In this document: positions 26,416-35,441 of the stretch, piece after piece
Layout: each line of letters opens with the position of its first letter
Numbering within the stretch: position 1 is the first letter of the stretch
Assembly (NCBI RefSeq): GCF_050632395.1
Contig: NZ_CP192600.1
Coordinates: 2,604,001 to 2,668,000 of the forward strand
Length of the DNA stretch: 64,000 bases
Direction: 5' to 3'
Origin: JAUYQR01 sp050632395
GTDB lineage: Bacteria; Pseudomonadota; Alphaproteobacteria; Rhodobacterales; Rhodobacteraceae
Made by a program: the position numbers and the translations under genes
Notes under the pieces: generated by a model
The model's input: only the letters and a program-made list of their open reading frames with translations
The model's database searches: none
What the model was told of the DNA's origin: nothing

Positions 26416-27946
26416 GGCGGCCTCCGGCGATCTGGTTGCGCAGGCCGTCATAGCGTTCGACATTGGCCTTGGGCTCGCGGCGCAGGGTCAGTGCCTGCGG
26501 GGTATCCAGTGGTGGCCTACCGATCACCTTGCCGTCGACCAGTCGGTGCAGCAGGTTCAGCACATGGGTCTTGGTCGGCACGCCCTCGGCCAGTGCCAAC
26601 TCCACGGCGATGAGCACCGCCTGTTCATCGTGCTGAAGAACCAGGGCGAGGATGTCTGCCATCTCGCGATCACCGCCGGGCTTGCGCAGCATGTGATCCT
26701 GCAACTGCCTGAAGGCAGACGGCAATTCTGCGAAGGGCGCACCATTCCGAAGCGCCCCGGGCTTACGCTGAACGACAGCCAGATAATGCCGCCAGTCGTA
26801 GATCGTCCGCGGTGGCAGGTGGTGGCTGCGTTCGATGATCCGCGGATGCTCGCACAGGATGTTACCCTCCGCTGCCACGACCAGCCGGTCGGGATAGATC
26901 CGCAGGCTGATGGGCCGGTTCGCGAATGACGCCGGAACGCTGTAGCGATTGCGCTCGAAGCTGATCAGGCAGGTGGGCGAGACACGCTTGCTCACCTCTA
27001 TGAATCCGTCAAAGGCGACAGGCAAGGGCATCAGGGCGGCCTGCTCTTCGGCCCAGACATCGGCGATCGTGCCGGGCAGCGTGCCATGGGCGGTCTCGCG
27101 CCACAGCTCCTGGCAACGCTGCTCCAGCCAGGCATTCAGTGCGGCGATATCGGGGAAGTCCGGCATGCCTTGCAGCATCTGGTGGCGAGCGTCGCGGACG
27201 TTCTTCTCGACCTGGCCTTTCTCCCAACCTGCGGCCGGATTGCAGAAGTCAGGCTCGAAGACATAGTGGTTGGTCATGGCCAGGAACCGGATGTTGACCT
27301 GCCGTTCCTTGCCGCGGCCGACACGATCCACCGCCGTGCGCATGTTATCGTAGATCCCGCGCCCGGGCACGCCGCCGAAGACCCGGAACCCGTGCCAATG
27401 CGCGTCGAACAGCATCTCGTGGGTCTGCAAGGGATAGGCTCGCAGCAAGAAGGCCCGGCTGTGCGACAGCTTGACATGGGCGACCTGCAGCTTCCTGCGC
27501 TCACCGCCCAGAACCGCAAAGTCCTCGCTCCAGTCGAACTGGAAGGCTTCGCCCGGGCGGAATGACAGCGGAACAAAGGTGCCGCGTCCCGTGGTCTGTT
27601 GGTCGCGCTGGCGATCCGCTCGCCACCCCCGCGCGAAGGCTGCCACCCGGCCATAGGAACCGGTGAAGCCCAGCGTCACCAGATCGGTGTGCAACTGCTT
27701 CAGCGTCCGCCTCTGCTTGCGTGCCTTCGCGGCCTCGGTCTTCAGCCAGCCGGCCAGCTTGTCGGCGAAGGGGTCAAGCTTGCTCGTCCGTTCCGGCGTG
27801 GCAAACCTCGGCTCGATCGTGCCCGCCGCCAGATGCTTGGCCACGGTATTGCGCGACAGGCCCGTGCGCCGGGCGATCTCCCGGATCGACAGCTTCTGCC
27901 GCAAGTGCATGCGTCGGATGATGTTCAAAAGTCCCATGTGGATCAC
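26405..27946 (-). CDS. istA: IS21-family transposase IstA
   Basis: 513 residues. An N-terminal HTH (LSIREIARRTGLSRNTVAKHL) is followed by a DDE-type catalytic core: Asp in AFQFDWSED, Asp in GIYDNMRTAV, and Glu in KGQVEKNVRDAR. A Mu-transposase-like C-terminal beta region (VSKRVSPTCLISFERNRYSVP) follows. No frameshift or stop, so transposition competence is plausible. Confidence 0.94.
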   Translation of the reverse strand: MIHMGLLNIIRRMHLRQKLSIREIARRTGLSRNTVAKHLAAGTIEPRFATPERTSKLDPFADKLAGWLKTEAAKARKQRRTLKQLHTDLVTLGFTGSYGRVAAFARGWRADRQRDQQTTGRGTFVPLSFRPGEAFQFDWSEDFAVLGGERRKLQVAHVKLSHSRAFLLRAYPLQTHEMLFDAHWHGFRVFGGVPGRGIYDNMRTAVDRVGRGKERQVNIRFLAMTNHYVFEPDFCNPAAGWEKGQVEKNVRDARHQMLQGMPDFPDIAALNAWLEQRCQELWRETAHGTLPGTIADVWAEEQAALMPLPVAFDGFIEVSKRVSPTCLISFERNRYSVPASFANRPISLRIYPDRLVVAAEGNILCEHPRIIERSHHLPPRTIYDWRHYLAVVQRKPGALRNGAPFAELPSAFRQLQDHMLRKPGGDREMADILALVLQHDEQAVLIAVELALAEGVPTKTHVLNLLHRLVDGKVIGRPPLDTPQALTLRREPKANVERYDGLRNQIAGGRHAS

Positions 27947-28019
27947 TCCGTTGCCCCCGCCGCTCTCCGCTCCAGGGGAAGGTTCACATGGCTCAATTCT
28001 CAGTGGAAATTACCCGCCC

Positions 28020-28049
28020 ACCCGGCTCAGTTCTGGGTGGAAATCAACA
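28020..28049 (-). repeat. IS21 terminal inverted repeat (right)
   Basis: 30 bp, exact reverse complement of 25549-25578. An internal imperfect copy of its 20-bp core lies at 27990-28009, 34 bp further in. Confidence 0.93.
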
Positions 28050-28060
28050 AACCAGCGCCA

Positions 28061-30541
28061 CTACTCGTCGGTATCGATCTCGGGCCCGGCATCTGGCGGT
28101 TTCATGAAGTCCCTCAAGGCGTTGGCGAAATCCCTGAGCCGCGCCTCGACGTTGGCGTTCACCGAGCCATCCTCGAAAGCGCCGTCGCCGCTGCGAATGC
28201 CCGCGGGCAGGCCCGTCAGCAGTTCGATCGCCTCGTCGATGTGCGAAATCGCGTAAATGCGGAAGCGACCCTGGGCCACGGCCTCGATCACATCGGCGCG
28301 CAGCATCAGATTGCGGACATTGCGGCGCGGGATCAGGACGCCTTGCTGGCCGGTAAGACCGGCCGCGTTGCAGGTATCAAAGAAACCTTCGATCTTTTCG
28401 TTGACCCCGCCGATGGGTTGGACTTCGCCCATCTGGTTGATCGAACCGGTGATGGCCAGAGACTGGGAAATCGGTATGCCCGCCAATGCCGACAACAGCG
28501 CGCAAAGCTCGGCGGCCGACGCGCTGTCGCCTTCGACCCCGCCATAACTTTGCTCGAACACCAGACTGGCCCAAAGCGAAAGTGGAACGTCGCCCGCATA
28601 GTGCGTGGCAAGGTACGAGGACAGGATCAAAACGCCCTTGGAATGGATCGGCCCGCCCAGCTTTACTTCACGCTCGATGTCGATGACCTTGCCGGTGCCC
28701 ATGCGCACCCGTGCCGTGATGCGCATCGGCAGGCCAAAGGTGAAAAGCCCACTGCTGGTTACGGTCAGGCCGTTGACCTGTCCGACGTGACTGCCAGATG
28801 TGGAGATGATCAGCGTGCCTTCGTGGATCAGGTCTTGCAGGCGTTCGCGCACCCGGTCGGCGCGATGCTCGGCCGCCGAACGGGCGGCGGCGATCTGGTC
28901 AGCGTCAATGACGGCCTTGCCACTGGACGCGGCCAGAAAGTCGGCTTCGCGCAACAGATCCCACAGCGCCCCGATCCGTAGCGACATCCGGCCCTGATCC
29001 TCGGCGGTGCGGGTCGCAATGTCGACAAGTGCTGCAACGCCGTCACGGGTCACGGGGCGAAGACAGTCACGCTTGCACGCCCCGGCGACCATGCGGGCGA
29101 ACAGGCCCGTGCTTTCAGGGGTTCGCGCCATGTCAGGACTAAAATCGGCCCCAATCTTGAAAAGCCGCCCGAAATCGGGGTCGTAGAGCGTCAGCAACAC
29201 ATTCAGCAGCGCGTCACCAACCAGCACCACCCGCACTTGCAGCGGGATCGGCTCGGGGTCCAGCGTGCTGGTCGAGATCAGGCTCAGCATTTCGGCGGCA
29301 GAGTTGATCCGGATGGCGCGGGTTTCCAGGCAGCGCTTCAGCGCCTCCCAGGCGAAAGGTTCACTCAGCAAGCGCATCGCATCGAGGACCAGAAATCCGC
29401 CGTTCGCGCGATGCAGCGCGCCAGGCCGGATCAGCGTGAAATCGGTGACCAATGCACCCATCGTCGAGATATGGTCAACCTTGCCGATCAGGTTTGCCAA
29501 CGATGGCAACGGCTCGGTAATGATCGGGGCGCCGGCGGCGGTTGCGGGATCGTTGGACACCATCACGTTGACGGCATAGCGGTGAAGTGCGGGTTCATCG
29601 TGAACACGCGCCCTTGCCACCGGAAACGGACCTTCCTGCCGGCGATTGCCGAGGCTCAGAAACAGCTCGGCGTTCGCGATCAGATCAGCACGCAATGCGG
29701 ACAGGTGCTGGTTGATCGCCTCGATACCGCTGAAGGCCTCGAACGCGCTTTCCAGGGCATCGTCGACCGCCTGCTTGGCCATTTCGGCATTCAACAGGGC
29801 AACCGCAGCGCGATGTTCCTTTTCCAGTCGCGGGATCGACTTGAGATACTTTTCAAGATCCTTCTCGGTCAAGTTGACAGAGGCTTCGATCTCGTGACGC
29901 TCGTCTTCCGTCAGGTTGGCAAAATCGTCGGGCTTGATCACCTCGCCATTGCGCACGCCTGCTATGGCAAACCCCATCGGTGTGCGCAGGATCGTCACGT
30001 TGCGCTGGTGCGATTTCTCCACCAGCTTTTCGAACGCTTCCTGTTTGCGCGTTGCCAGCCGCTGCTCGAACGTGCTTCTGCGGCTTTGATACTGCTCGGA
30101 CTCGAAAAGTGCGGGAATGTCGTTGGCCAGATCATCGACCAAGGCTTCCATCGCCTTTTGCAGGGGTCGCGCTGTGCCTGACGGCATTGCGATTGCCTTG
30201 GGCCGATCCGGGCCGGCAAAATCATTCACGTAGATCCAGTCGAGTGGAACCTTTCGCCCCGCCGCTTCGGCCTCCAGCAAGGTCTGCACGGCGGAATGCC
30301 GCCCTGCCCCGGTGGGACCAAGGACGAAAATGTTGAAATCGGCGTGCTGGATGCTGGCCGCCGTCCGGATTGCCCCCAAAGCGCGGTCCTGCCCGATCAG
30401 GCCAATCAACGGTTCGAGGGTGGCGGTGTTTTCGAATTCCAGCGAGGCCGGGTCGCAACAGACCTTCAGTTCGTTCACCGTCAGAAGCGACGCCGAAACT
30501 GCACGGTCTGCGTCTTCACTGCTGCCTGATCTGCGGACCAT
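28061..30541 (-). CDS. Lon-like (LonB-type) ATP-dependent protease
   Basis: 826 residues. An AAA domain with P-loop-like GPTGAGRHS near residue 75 has Arg in place of the usual Lys, as I recall for this AAA_32/LonB-like subfamily. A long helical insert (residues about 130-260) and a second nucleotide-domain half (GGFLVLDAMRLL) follow. The C-terminal S16 peptidase has catalytic Ser in GVEGDSASAAEL and Lys in GVNEKIEGF. Distinct from canonical Lon: no N-terminal LAN domain. Probably a cytosolic quality-control protease. IS21 sits 11 bp past its stop. Confidence 0.85.
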   Translation of the reverse strand: MVRRSGSSEDADRAVSASLLTVNELKVCCDPASLEFENTATLEPLIGLIGQDRALGAIRTAASIQHADFNIFVLGPTGAGRHSAVQTLLEAEAAGRKVPLDWIYVNDFAGPDRPKAIAMPSGTARPLQKAMEALVDDLANDIPALFESEQYQSRRSTFEQRLATRKQEAFEKLVEKSHQRNVTILRTPMGFAIAGVRNGEVIKPDDFANLTEDERHEIEASVNLTEKDLEKYLKSIPRLEKEHRAAVALLNAEMAKQAVDDALESAFEAFSGIEAINQHLSALRADLIANAELFLSLGNRRQEGPFPVARARVHDEPALHRYAVNVMVSNDPATAAGAPIITEPLPSLANLIGKVDHISTMGALVTDFTLIRPGALHRANGGFLVLDAMRLLSEPFAWEALKRCLETRAIRINSAAEMLSLISTSTLDPEPIPLQVRVVLVGDALLNVLLTLYDPDFGRLFKIGADFSPDMARTPESTGLFARMVAGACKRDCLRPVTRDGVAALVDIATRTAEDQGRMSLRIGALWDLLREADFLAASSGKAVIDADQIAAARSAAEHRADRVRERLQDLIHEGTLIISTSGSHVGQVNGLTVTSSGLFTFGLPMRITARVRMGTGKVIDIEREVKLGGPIHSKGVLILSSYLATHYAGDVPLSLWASLVFEQSYGGVEGDSASAAELCALLSALAGIPISQSLAITGSINQMGEVQPIGGVNEKIEGFFDTCNAAGLTGQQGVLIPRRNVRNLMLRADVIEAVAQGRFRIYAISHIDEAIELLTGLPAGIRSGDGAFEDGSVNANVEARLRDFANALRDFMKPPDAGPEIDTDE

Positions 30542-30752
30542 TCACGATGCCTTTGTCGCTCACCATCACCCCAGCCTTGCAAGGAACGATACCGCAAAAG
30601 AAGCGACGCTGGCGTTAAACGGTGAATAAGGCCGAACTAGTCCGCCAACATTGACAAGGATCAATTGCATCCGGGTCACGTCCGGTCGACCGGAATTCTT
30701 CGCCAGCACGGTTGATTGCAGTCATCCGACGCGCGACGCCGGAAGCCAGTGG
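30542..30752. other. Intergenic region upstream of the Lon-like gene
   Basis: 211 bp between the holin-like gene stop and the Lon-like start, both on the minus strand. It should contain the Lon-like promoter. I see no convincing operator, small gene or terminator in it. Confidence 0.35.
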
Positions 30753-31124
30753 TCAGGTCTCCGGATCTTTCTCCGGGCTCAAAAGCAGGGCAATCAGCGC
30801 CGCAATCCCAACCCCAGCGGCGGCCCAAGCTTCCAGCCGCTGCCGATTCTTGTGCGGCAACAGCAGAAGGACAAGATCGACCAGCATCGTCAGCGAAGCT
30901 GCGGCTCGCCGTCGTTTGGCGGCCGCCCGGGCCCGTGCGCGCAAGACGAACGCAATCGTCAAGGCCACTCCAAAGAATGCAAGTCCAACGATTCCCAGCG
31001 CCCCGGACAGCCCCATTACCGGAGCCAAGGCTGTGACCGCAGACCCGACGAGAAGCCCCCCGCCGACCAGAACCGCAAGCAACATCAGCCCGGCCAGCGC
31101 GACCTGCACCACGAACCCTGCCAT
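30753..31124 (-). CDS. Holin-superfamily-like (YqjE-type) membrane protein
   Basis: About 123 residues from an ATG at 31124, 17 bp after the DUF883 gene. Two hydrophobic helices (VALAGLMLLAVLVGGGLLVG and LGIVGLAFFGVALTIAFVL) are followed by an Arg/Ala-rich cytoplasmic stretch and a third helix near the C-terminus. Layout and its DUF883 neighbour resemble the yqjD-yqjE pair of stress-linked inner-membrane proteins. Upstream start choice is uncertain (a GTG lies one codon earlier). No enzymatic function visible. Confidence 0.6.
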   Translation of the reverse strand: MAGFVVQVALAGLMLLAVLVGGGLLVGSAVTALAPVMGLSGALGIVGLAFFGVALTIAFVLRARARAAAKRRRAAASLTMLVDLVLLLLPHKNRQRLEAWAAAGVGIAALIALLLSPEKDPET

Positions 31125-31141
31125 CACCGACCGACCGTCAC

Positions 31142-31483
31142 TCAATTTCGACGCGCGAAAAGCAGACCAACGATTACACCCAGACAAAGCACACCGGCCA
31201 TTGAGGCCAAAGGGTGCGCGCGCACGTCCCCTTCCAGCCGCTGTTGCAGCCCGTCAAGCTTCTGACGCATCTCTCGGATGCTGCGCAGCGACTCGTCCAA
31301 GGCTTCGCCGGTTACGCCCTTGGCACGCGTTGCCAACTCTTCGGCTTGAAGGGTCCCGAAGCGCTGCAAGGACGCCGACAGCGACGTGACATCTGCGCGA
31401 AGCTGCTGGAACTCGTTCAGGATATCCTCTCCGACCGCTTCACGGGTCGACTGGGATTTCGTCTTGCTTTCGGATCCAGGCAT
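31142..31483 (-). CDS. DUF883/YqjD-like membrane-anchored protein
   Basis: 113 residues from the ATG at 31483, with GGGAGAGA upstream. A soluble amphipathic helical region is followed by a long coiled stretch (ALDESLRSIREMRQKLDGLQ) and a C-terminal single transmembrane helix (LASMAGVLCLGVIVGLLFA) ending in Arg-Arg-Asn. This tail-anchored layout fits DUF883 proteins such as YqjD and ElaB, some of which bind ribosomes at the inner membrane in stationary phase. Confidence 0.72.
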   Translation of the reverse strand: MPGSESKTKSQSTREAVGEDILNEFQQLRADVTSLSASLQRFGTLQAEELATRAKGVTGEALDESLRSIREMRQKLDGLQQRLEGDVRAHPLASMAGVLCLGVIVGLLFARRN

Positions 31484-31736
31484 CACATTCTCTCCCGCTT
31501 TGACTGCATGTAAACCTAGCACAGTCACGCAAAAACGATCGTTGATTTACGTCATTACCGATAGCGGCCGACTTCAAAGGGCGTGCGCATCCTCGCTGCA
31601 GACTTGGTCCCTCGCGGCGCCGGTCCGGCACGCCTTCGGATCGGCCTGTTCCAAAACCTGCCAAACTGATTTAGCGCAAAGACTTCCGTCAGGCATTCGC
31701 GTTCAAGTGGCTTTCGACCATACCCGAGGATGACCC

Positions 31737-32444
31737 ATGAAGCTTCCCTATCAATCCGCCCATCAGGAATTGCATTATCTGGACCGCGCAGGGTGGCTGC
31801 GCGCAGCCGTGCTTGGCGCTAATGACGGGATCGTCTCGGTCTCGTCCCTGATCGTGGGGGTTGCGGCGGCGGACCCGAGCCGCGCTGCAATCCTGATCGC
31901 AGGGGCGGCAGGTCTGGCTGCGGGGGCCATGTCGATGGCGGCGGGGGAATATGTGTCGGTCTCGTCGCAATCGGATGTCGAACGTGCCGACATCGCGCGC
32001 GAACGACAGGCCCTGATCGACACACCGGAAGCGGAGGAGCGGGAATTGGCCTCCATCTACCAATCCCGCGGGCTTTCGCCCGAGACGGCGGCGCTGGTTG
32101 CCCGCGAACTTACCGAGAAGGATGATCTGGGCGCCCATGTCCGTGACGAACTCGGGCTTTCCGAGGTTCACGCCGCAAACCCGCTTCAGGCTGCGCTTGC
32201 CTCGGGACTGACGTTCACTGTTGCGGCGGCTGTGCCGGTGGTCGCCTCGGCGCTGGCTCCGGAGGGGCAGATCATTCCAGCGGTGGTGATCGCCACGCTT
32301 GTCAGCCTTGCCGGTCTTGGCGCCATCGGTGCCCATGCCGGAGGCGCACCAAAACTGCGGGCAACTGCGCGGGTACTTTTCTGGGGCGCCGCAGCCATGG
32401 CCATCACTGCGGGCGTAGGCCGCATCTTCGGAGTATCGGTGTAG
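31737..32444 (+). CDS. VIT1/CCC1-family metal transporter
   Basis: 235 residues with five hydrophobic segments. Family motifs are DRAGWLRAAVLGANDGIVS at the N-terminus and AAGAMSMAAGEYVSVSSQ in helix 2. A cytoplasmic helical loop rich in Glu (residues about 80-140) matches the metal-binding region, followed by three more helices. Family members move Fe(II) or Mn(II) out of the cytosol. GAGGATG precedes the ATG. No regulator is adjacent. Confidence 0.88.
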   Translation: MKLPYQSAHQELHYLDRAGWLRAAVLGANDGIVSVSSLIVGVAAADPSRAAILIAGAAGLAAGAMSMAAGEYVSVSSQSDVERADIARERQALIDTPEAEERELASIYQSRGLSPETAALVARELTEKDDLGAHVRDELGLSEVHAANPLQAALASGLTFTVAAAVPVVASALAPEGQIIPAVVIATLVSLAGLGAIGAHAGGAPKLRATARVLFWGAAAMAITAGVGRIFGVSV

Positions 32445-32613
32445 GAGGCGGCGAAACACACCGTGGCAGGAACCGGCTTCCTGACACAAGGAGCATGACC
32501 GTTCTGAACGGGGCGAATAATGGCAGTCCGGCCTTGGCCGCTGCAAGTAGCCCTTTCCAAAGCTTACGGAGGAGCCGACCCATGACACCGCACAAAGGGT
32601 CTGACGGCCTCAT

Positions 32614-35286
32614 TCAGGACAGAGAACCCGTCACCCCGACCGTATCGCGCAACACACCCTCTAGTGCTGCAAGGTCCACCGGTTTTGCCAGGTACCCGTC
32701 GAACCCGGCCTTCAGGTACTTTTCACGGTCGCCGCTGATCGCATTCGCGGTCAGCGCAACCAAACGCGGCGGCAGAGCATCCCGCGCCTTGATAGCCGCG
32801 CAGGCAGCCACGCCGTCCATCACCGGCATTTCCACGTCCATCAACACCAGATCGAACTTTTTGTCGGCAGTCGCTGCCACCGCTTCGGCCCCGTCTTTGG
32901 CAAGGTCCGGCGCATAGCCCAACCGTTCCAGCATCTTCTGGCCCAGCTTGCGGTTAGTGCCATTGTCGTCGACCAGAAGAATGCGCAACGGGTGCCGGGT
33001 GGCAAGGCCGGTGTCGCTGCGGACGGGGGCGGTTTGGGGCCGTGCTTGCGGCGCCGTCGCGCCCAGAATATCCAGGATCGCCGTCTGCAGCGCCGACGGC
33101 TTGATCGGTTTGGTCAGGGTCTCTGCAAAACGCAGCGCACGGGTCTGCGCACGCTGCTCCTCGGACAGGGGCACGACCGAGGTGAAAAGGATCAAGGGCA
33201 AGTCCGGCTGATTGGCGCCTGCGCGCAACGCCTGCGCCAATCCGATCCCGTCCATGTCGGGCATCGAGAGGTCAAGGATTGCCAGGTCGAACGGCCCGTC
33301 CTCGGCAACCCGCCGCAACCCTTCGGCGGCAGTGCGTGCCATGACGGGGGTGATGTCCCAAGCGGACAACTGCGCTTCAAGCACCTTGCGGTTGACCTTG
33401 TTGTCATCGACGACCAGCACACGGCGGCCCTTCAGGACCGGCAGATCACCGGACCGCACGGACCCGCCTTCCACCGCGTCGGCCTGCACGGTGAAGTGAA
33501 AGGTCGCGCCCTGCCCCGGCGGGCTTTCCGCCCAGATACGCCCGCCCATCAGTTCGACGAACCGGTGCGAGATCGCCAGCCCAAGCCCGGTGCCGCCATG
33601 CCGCCGCGTCGTCGAGGCATCAAGCTGGCTGAAAGACTTGAAAAGCCGGTCCATCTTGTCAGCCGGGATTCCCGGCCCGGAATCCGATACCGAAAACTGC
33701 AGCGTCACGCCCGGCCCCGTCTGATCTGCCAATGCGACCTTCAGGAACACGTCGCCGCCTTCAGTGAACTTGATCGCGTTGTTCAGAAGGTTCAGCAGGA
33801 CTTGCCGCAGACGCAGCGAATCCGTCACCACTATTGGCGGAACGGCTGCATCCACCATGAAGGCAAGGTTGATCCCTGTCTCGGCGGCCCGCGCGCTGAC
33901 CAGATCGATTGCAGACTCCACGCAATGGCGCAGGTCGAAGGGATGCGGGTCGATGTCCAGCTTGCCCGCTTCGACCTTCGAGAAGTCCAGGATGTCGTTG
34001 ATGATTGCCAATAGGGAATCCGCGCTTTGAATGATCGTGCGGCAGAAATCGGCCTGCTCGTCGGTCATCCGCGTGTCTTCCAAGAGCCGCGCCATCCCGA
34101 TGATTCCGTTCATCGGTGTACGTATCTCGTGGCTCATGGTGGCAAGGAAAGTGCTCTTTGCCTCGTTCGCCGCTTCGGCAGTCTCGCGGGCCTTTTGCAG
34201 GTCCGCCTCCGCCGCCTTGATGGTGCGGATGTGGTAGCGGAAGGTCGCGGCGAGTTCGGCGATCTCGTCGGTGCCGCGCGTCAGGTCCTCCAGTTCGTCT
34301 TCTGCAGCGCTGCTTGTCATGGCATGCCGCAGCCGCACGATCCGCCGCCGGACCGAGAATTGCAGATAGAATGCCGTCGCCAACGCGGCGATGAACGATA
34401 CCGCCGCCATCACCGTCAGCCAGATCGACCCGCGATCCAGCCGCTGCTGGCGTTCGGCGCTTTCCTTGGTCACTTCGTTGGTTATGCGTTCAGACACCAC
34501 CGCTGCAGCTGCGATCAGGTTCGTCGACAGCGCACCGTTGTTGGCCAGAAGCTCACGCACCTCGGCCATGAGGCCCAACAGCCGCCGCTTCTGCCCGATG
34601 ATCCCCTGCTCGGCTTCCAGAAGCTCGGCCAGTTCGGCCAGACCGGGCATGTCGGCCGGAAGGGCCTTGATGCTGCGCGCCAGCTCTGCGGCCTCGGCCT
34701 CAAGCTTGTCGGGGTCTTCCTCGATCAGAAATTGCAGCACCTGCCCCGAGATCAGACGGGGCGCCGCGTCAGCCTCGCCCGGCAACGGGACGCTTTGCTG
34801 CAACATCGCCAGCCGGCCGATATCGGCATCCAGCGATTGGCTGACCGTGGCGCTGTCAAAAAGCTTGGTCGCAAGCTGATCAAGGTTCAGGAAAAAAGCG
34901 ACCCGCGCCTCTTCGATCTGCCCGGTTTCCAGACCCGATCGGGCCGAAAGCACGTTCAACAACTGCTTCAGCCGCTCCTGTTCGGAATAGCTGCTCATCG
35001 AATACTTCAACAGCGCGTCGCGGTTCAGACCCTGCGCGTACAGCGACGGTGCCATTCCGGCCAGTGATTCCACCCGCTGCTTCAATTCGTCCGCCATCAG
35101 GATCGACCGAAGGTCATCCTCGACCATGCGTTCCAGGCTGCCCTTCATGTCGTTGAACGACACCAGCGCAATCGCACTGATCGTCACGACAACGCCCGAC
35201 ATTGCCACCAGACACAGCAGGATCCGCCCCGCCACACCAAGACCGACGCGCGGTTTTGCCCTTTGCCCAGTGACTGCCGTGTTCAT
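32614..35286 (-). CDS. TorS-like hybrid histidine kinase with two receiver domains
   Basis: 890 residues from the ATG at 35286. TM1 is at about 22-43. An all-helical periplasmic sensor runs from 45 to 288 and TM2 from 289 to 309. HAMP, a coiled coil, HisKA with His386 (ATMSHEIRTPMNG) and HATPase (GGTGLGLAIS, about 490-600) follow. Receiver 1 has phosphoacceptor Asp672 and receiver 2 has Asp817; both keep the acidic pair and conserved Lys (TKPIK, AKPVD). There is no C-terminal HPt, unlike TorS or ArcB, so a separate HPt is needed; one is encoded at 37787-38137. It is divergent from a solute-binding protein gene (155-bp spacer), suggesting the binding protein supplies the signal as TorT does for TorS. 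Confidence 0.9.
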   Translation of the reverse strand: MNTAVTGQRAKPRVGLGVAGRILLCLVAMSGVVVTISAIALVSFNDMKGSLERMVEDDLRSILMADELKQRVESLAGMAPSLYAQGLNRDALLKYSMSSYSEQERLKQLLNVLSARSGLETGQIEEARVAFFLNLDQLATKLFDSATVSQSLDADIGRLAMLQQSVPLPGEADAAPRLISGQVLQFLIEEDPDKLEAEAAELARSIKALPADMPGLAELAELLEAEQGIIGQKRRLLGLMAEVRELLANNGALSTNLIAAAAVVSERITNEVTKESAERQQRLDRGSIWLTVMAAVSFIAALATAFYLQFSVRRRIVRLRHAMTSSAAEDELEDLTRGTDEIAELAATFRYHIRTIKAAEADLQKARETAEAANEAKSTFLATMSHEIRTPMNGIIGMARLLEDTRMTDEQADFCRTIIQSADSLLAIINDILDFSKVEAGKLDIDPHPFDLRHCVESAIDLVSARAAETGINLAFMVDAAVPPIVVTDSLRLRQVLLNLLNNAIKFTEGGDVFLKVALADQTGPGVTLQFSVSDSGPGIPADKMDRLFKSFSQLDASTTRRHGGTGLGLAISHRFVELMGGRIWAESPPGQGATFHFTVQADAVEGGSVRSGDLPVLKGRRVLVVDDNKVNRKVLEAQLSAWDITPVMARTAAEGLRRVAEDGPFDLAILDLSMPDMDGIGLAQALRAGANQPDLPLILFTSVVPLSEEQRAQTRALRFAETLTKPIKPSALQTAILDILGATAPQARPQTAPVRSDTGLATRHPLRILLVDDNGTNRKLGQKMLERLGYAPDLAKDGAEAVAATADKKFDLVLMDVEMPVMDGVAACAAIKARDALPPRLVALTANAISGDREKYLKAGFDGYLAKPVDLAALEGVLRDTVGVTGSLS

Positions 35287-35441
35287 CTTCGCCTCGCACG
35301 CACAGATTTCAAATCCATTCCCCGGTCGGGCCCGCGCAGCGACCCGCGTTGCAACCCTTGCGGCATCCACCATCCATGAGGCAGGATAAGGTTCGCTGAG
35401 GCAATGACTTTCGATGCACCTCAAGTAGCAAGGATTCCGAC
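35287..35441. promoter_or_regulatory. Divergent promoter region between hybrid kinase and binding protein
   Basis: 155 bp separating the two start codons, so both promoters must lie here and could be co-regulated. AAGGA precedes the binding-protein ATG. No palindrome strong enough to call an operator was seen. Confidence 0.4.

Larger units (their letters stand above)
25549..28049 (-). mobile_element. IS21-family insertion sequence, apparently complete
   Basis: 2,501 bp bounded by perfect 30-bp inverted repeats (25549-25578 and 28020-28049) beginning TGTTGATTTCCACC. Secondary internal copies of the end motif follow at 25579-25598 and 27990-28009, as is usual for the multiple terminal binding sites of IS21 elements. 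It carries istA and istB on the minus strand, both intact. Comparing the eight bases on either side (25541-25548 and 28050-28057) shows no target duplication, so the copy may have recombined or the duplication has decayed. It inserted 11 bp beyond the stop codon of the Lon-like gene, damaging no recognised gene. Confidence 0.93.

Noticed and set aside
32495..32640. Two strong ribosome-binding-like sites (AAGGAGC before 32495, GGAGGAG before 32582) each followed by an ATG on the plus strand
   Set aside because: The frame runs antisense into the hybrid-kinase gene with no codon bias or recognisable domain. Kept only as a curiosity.
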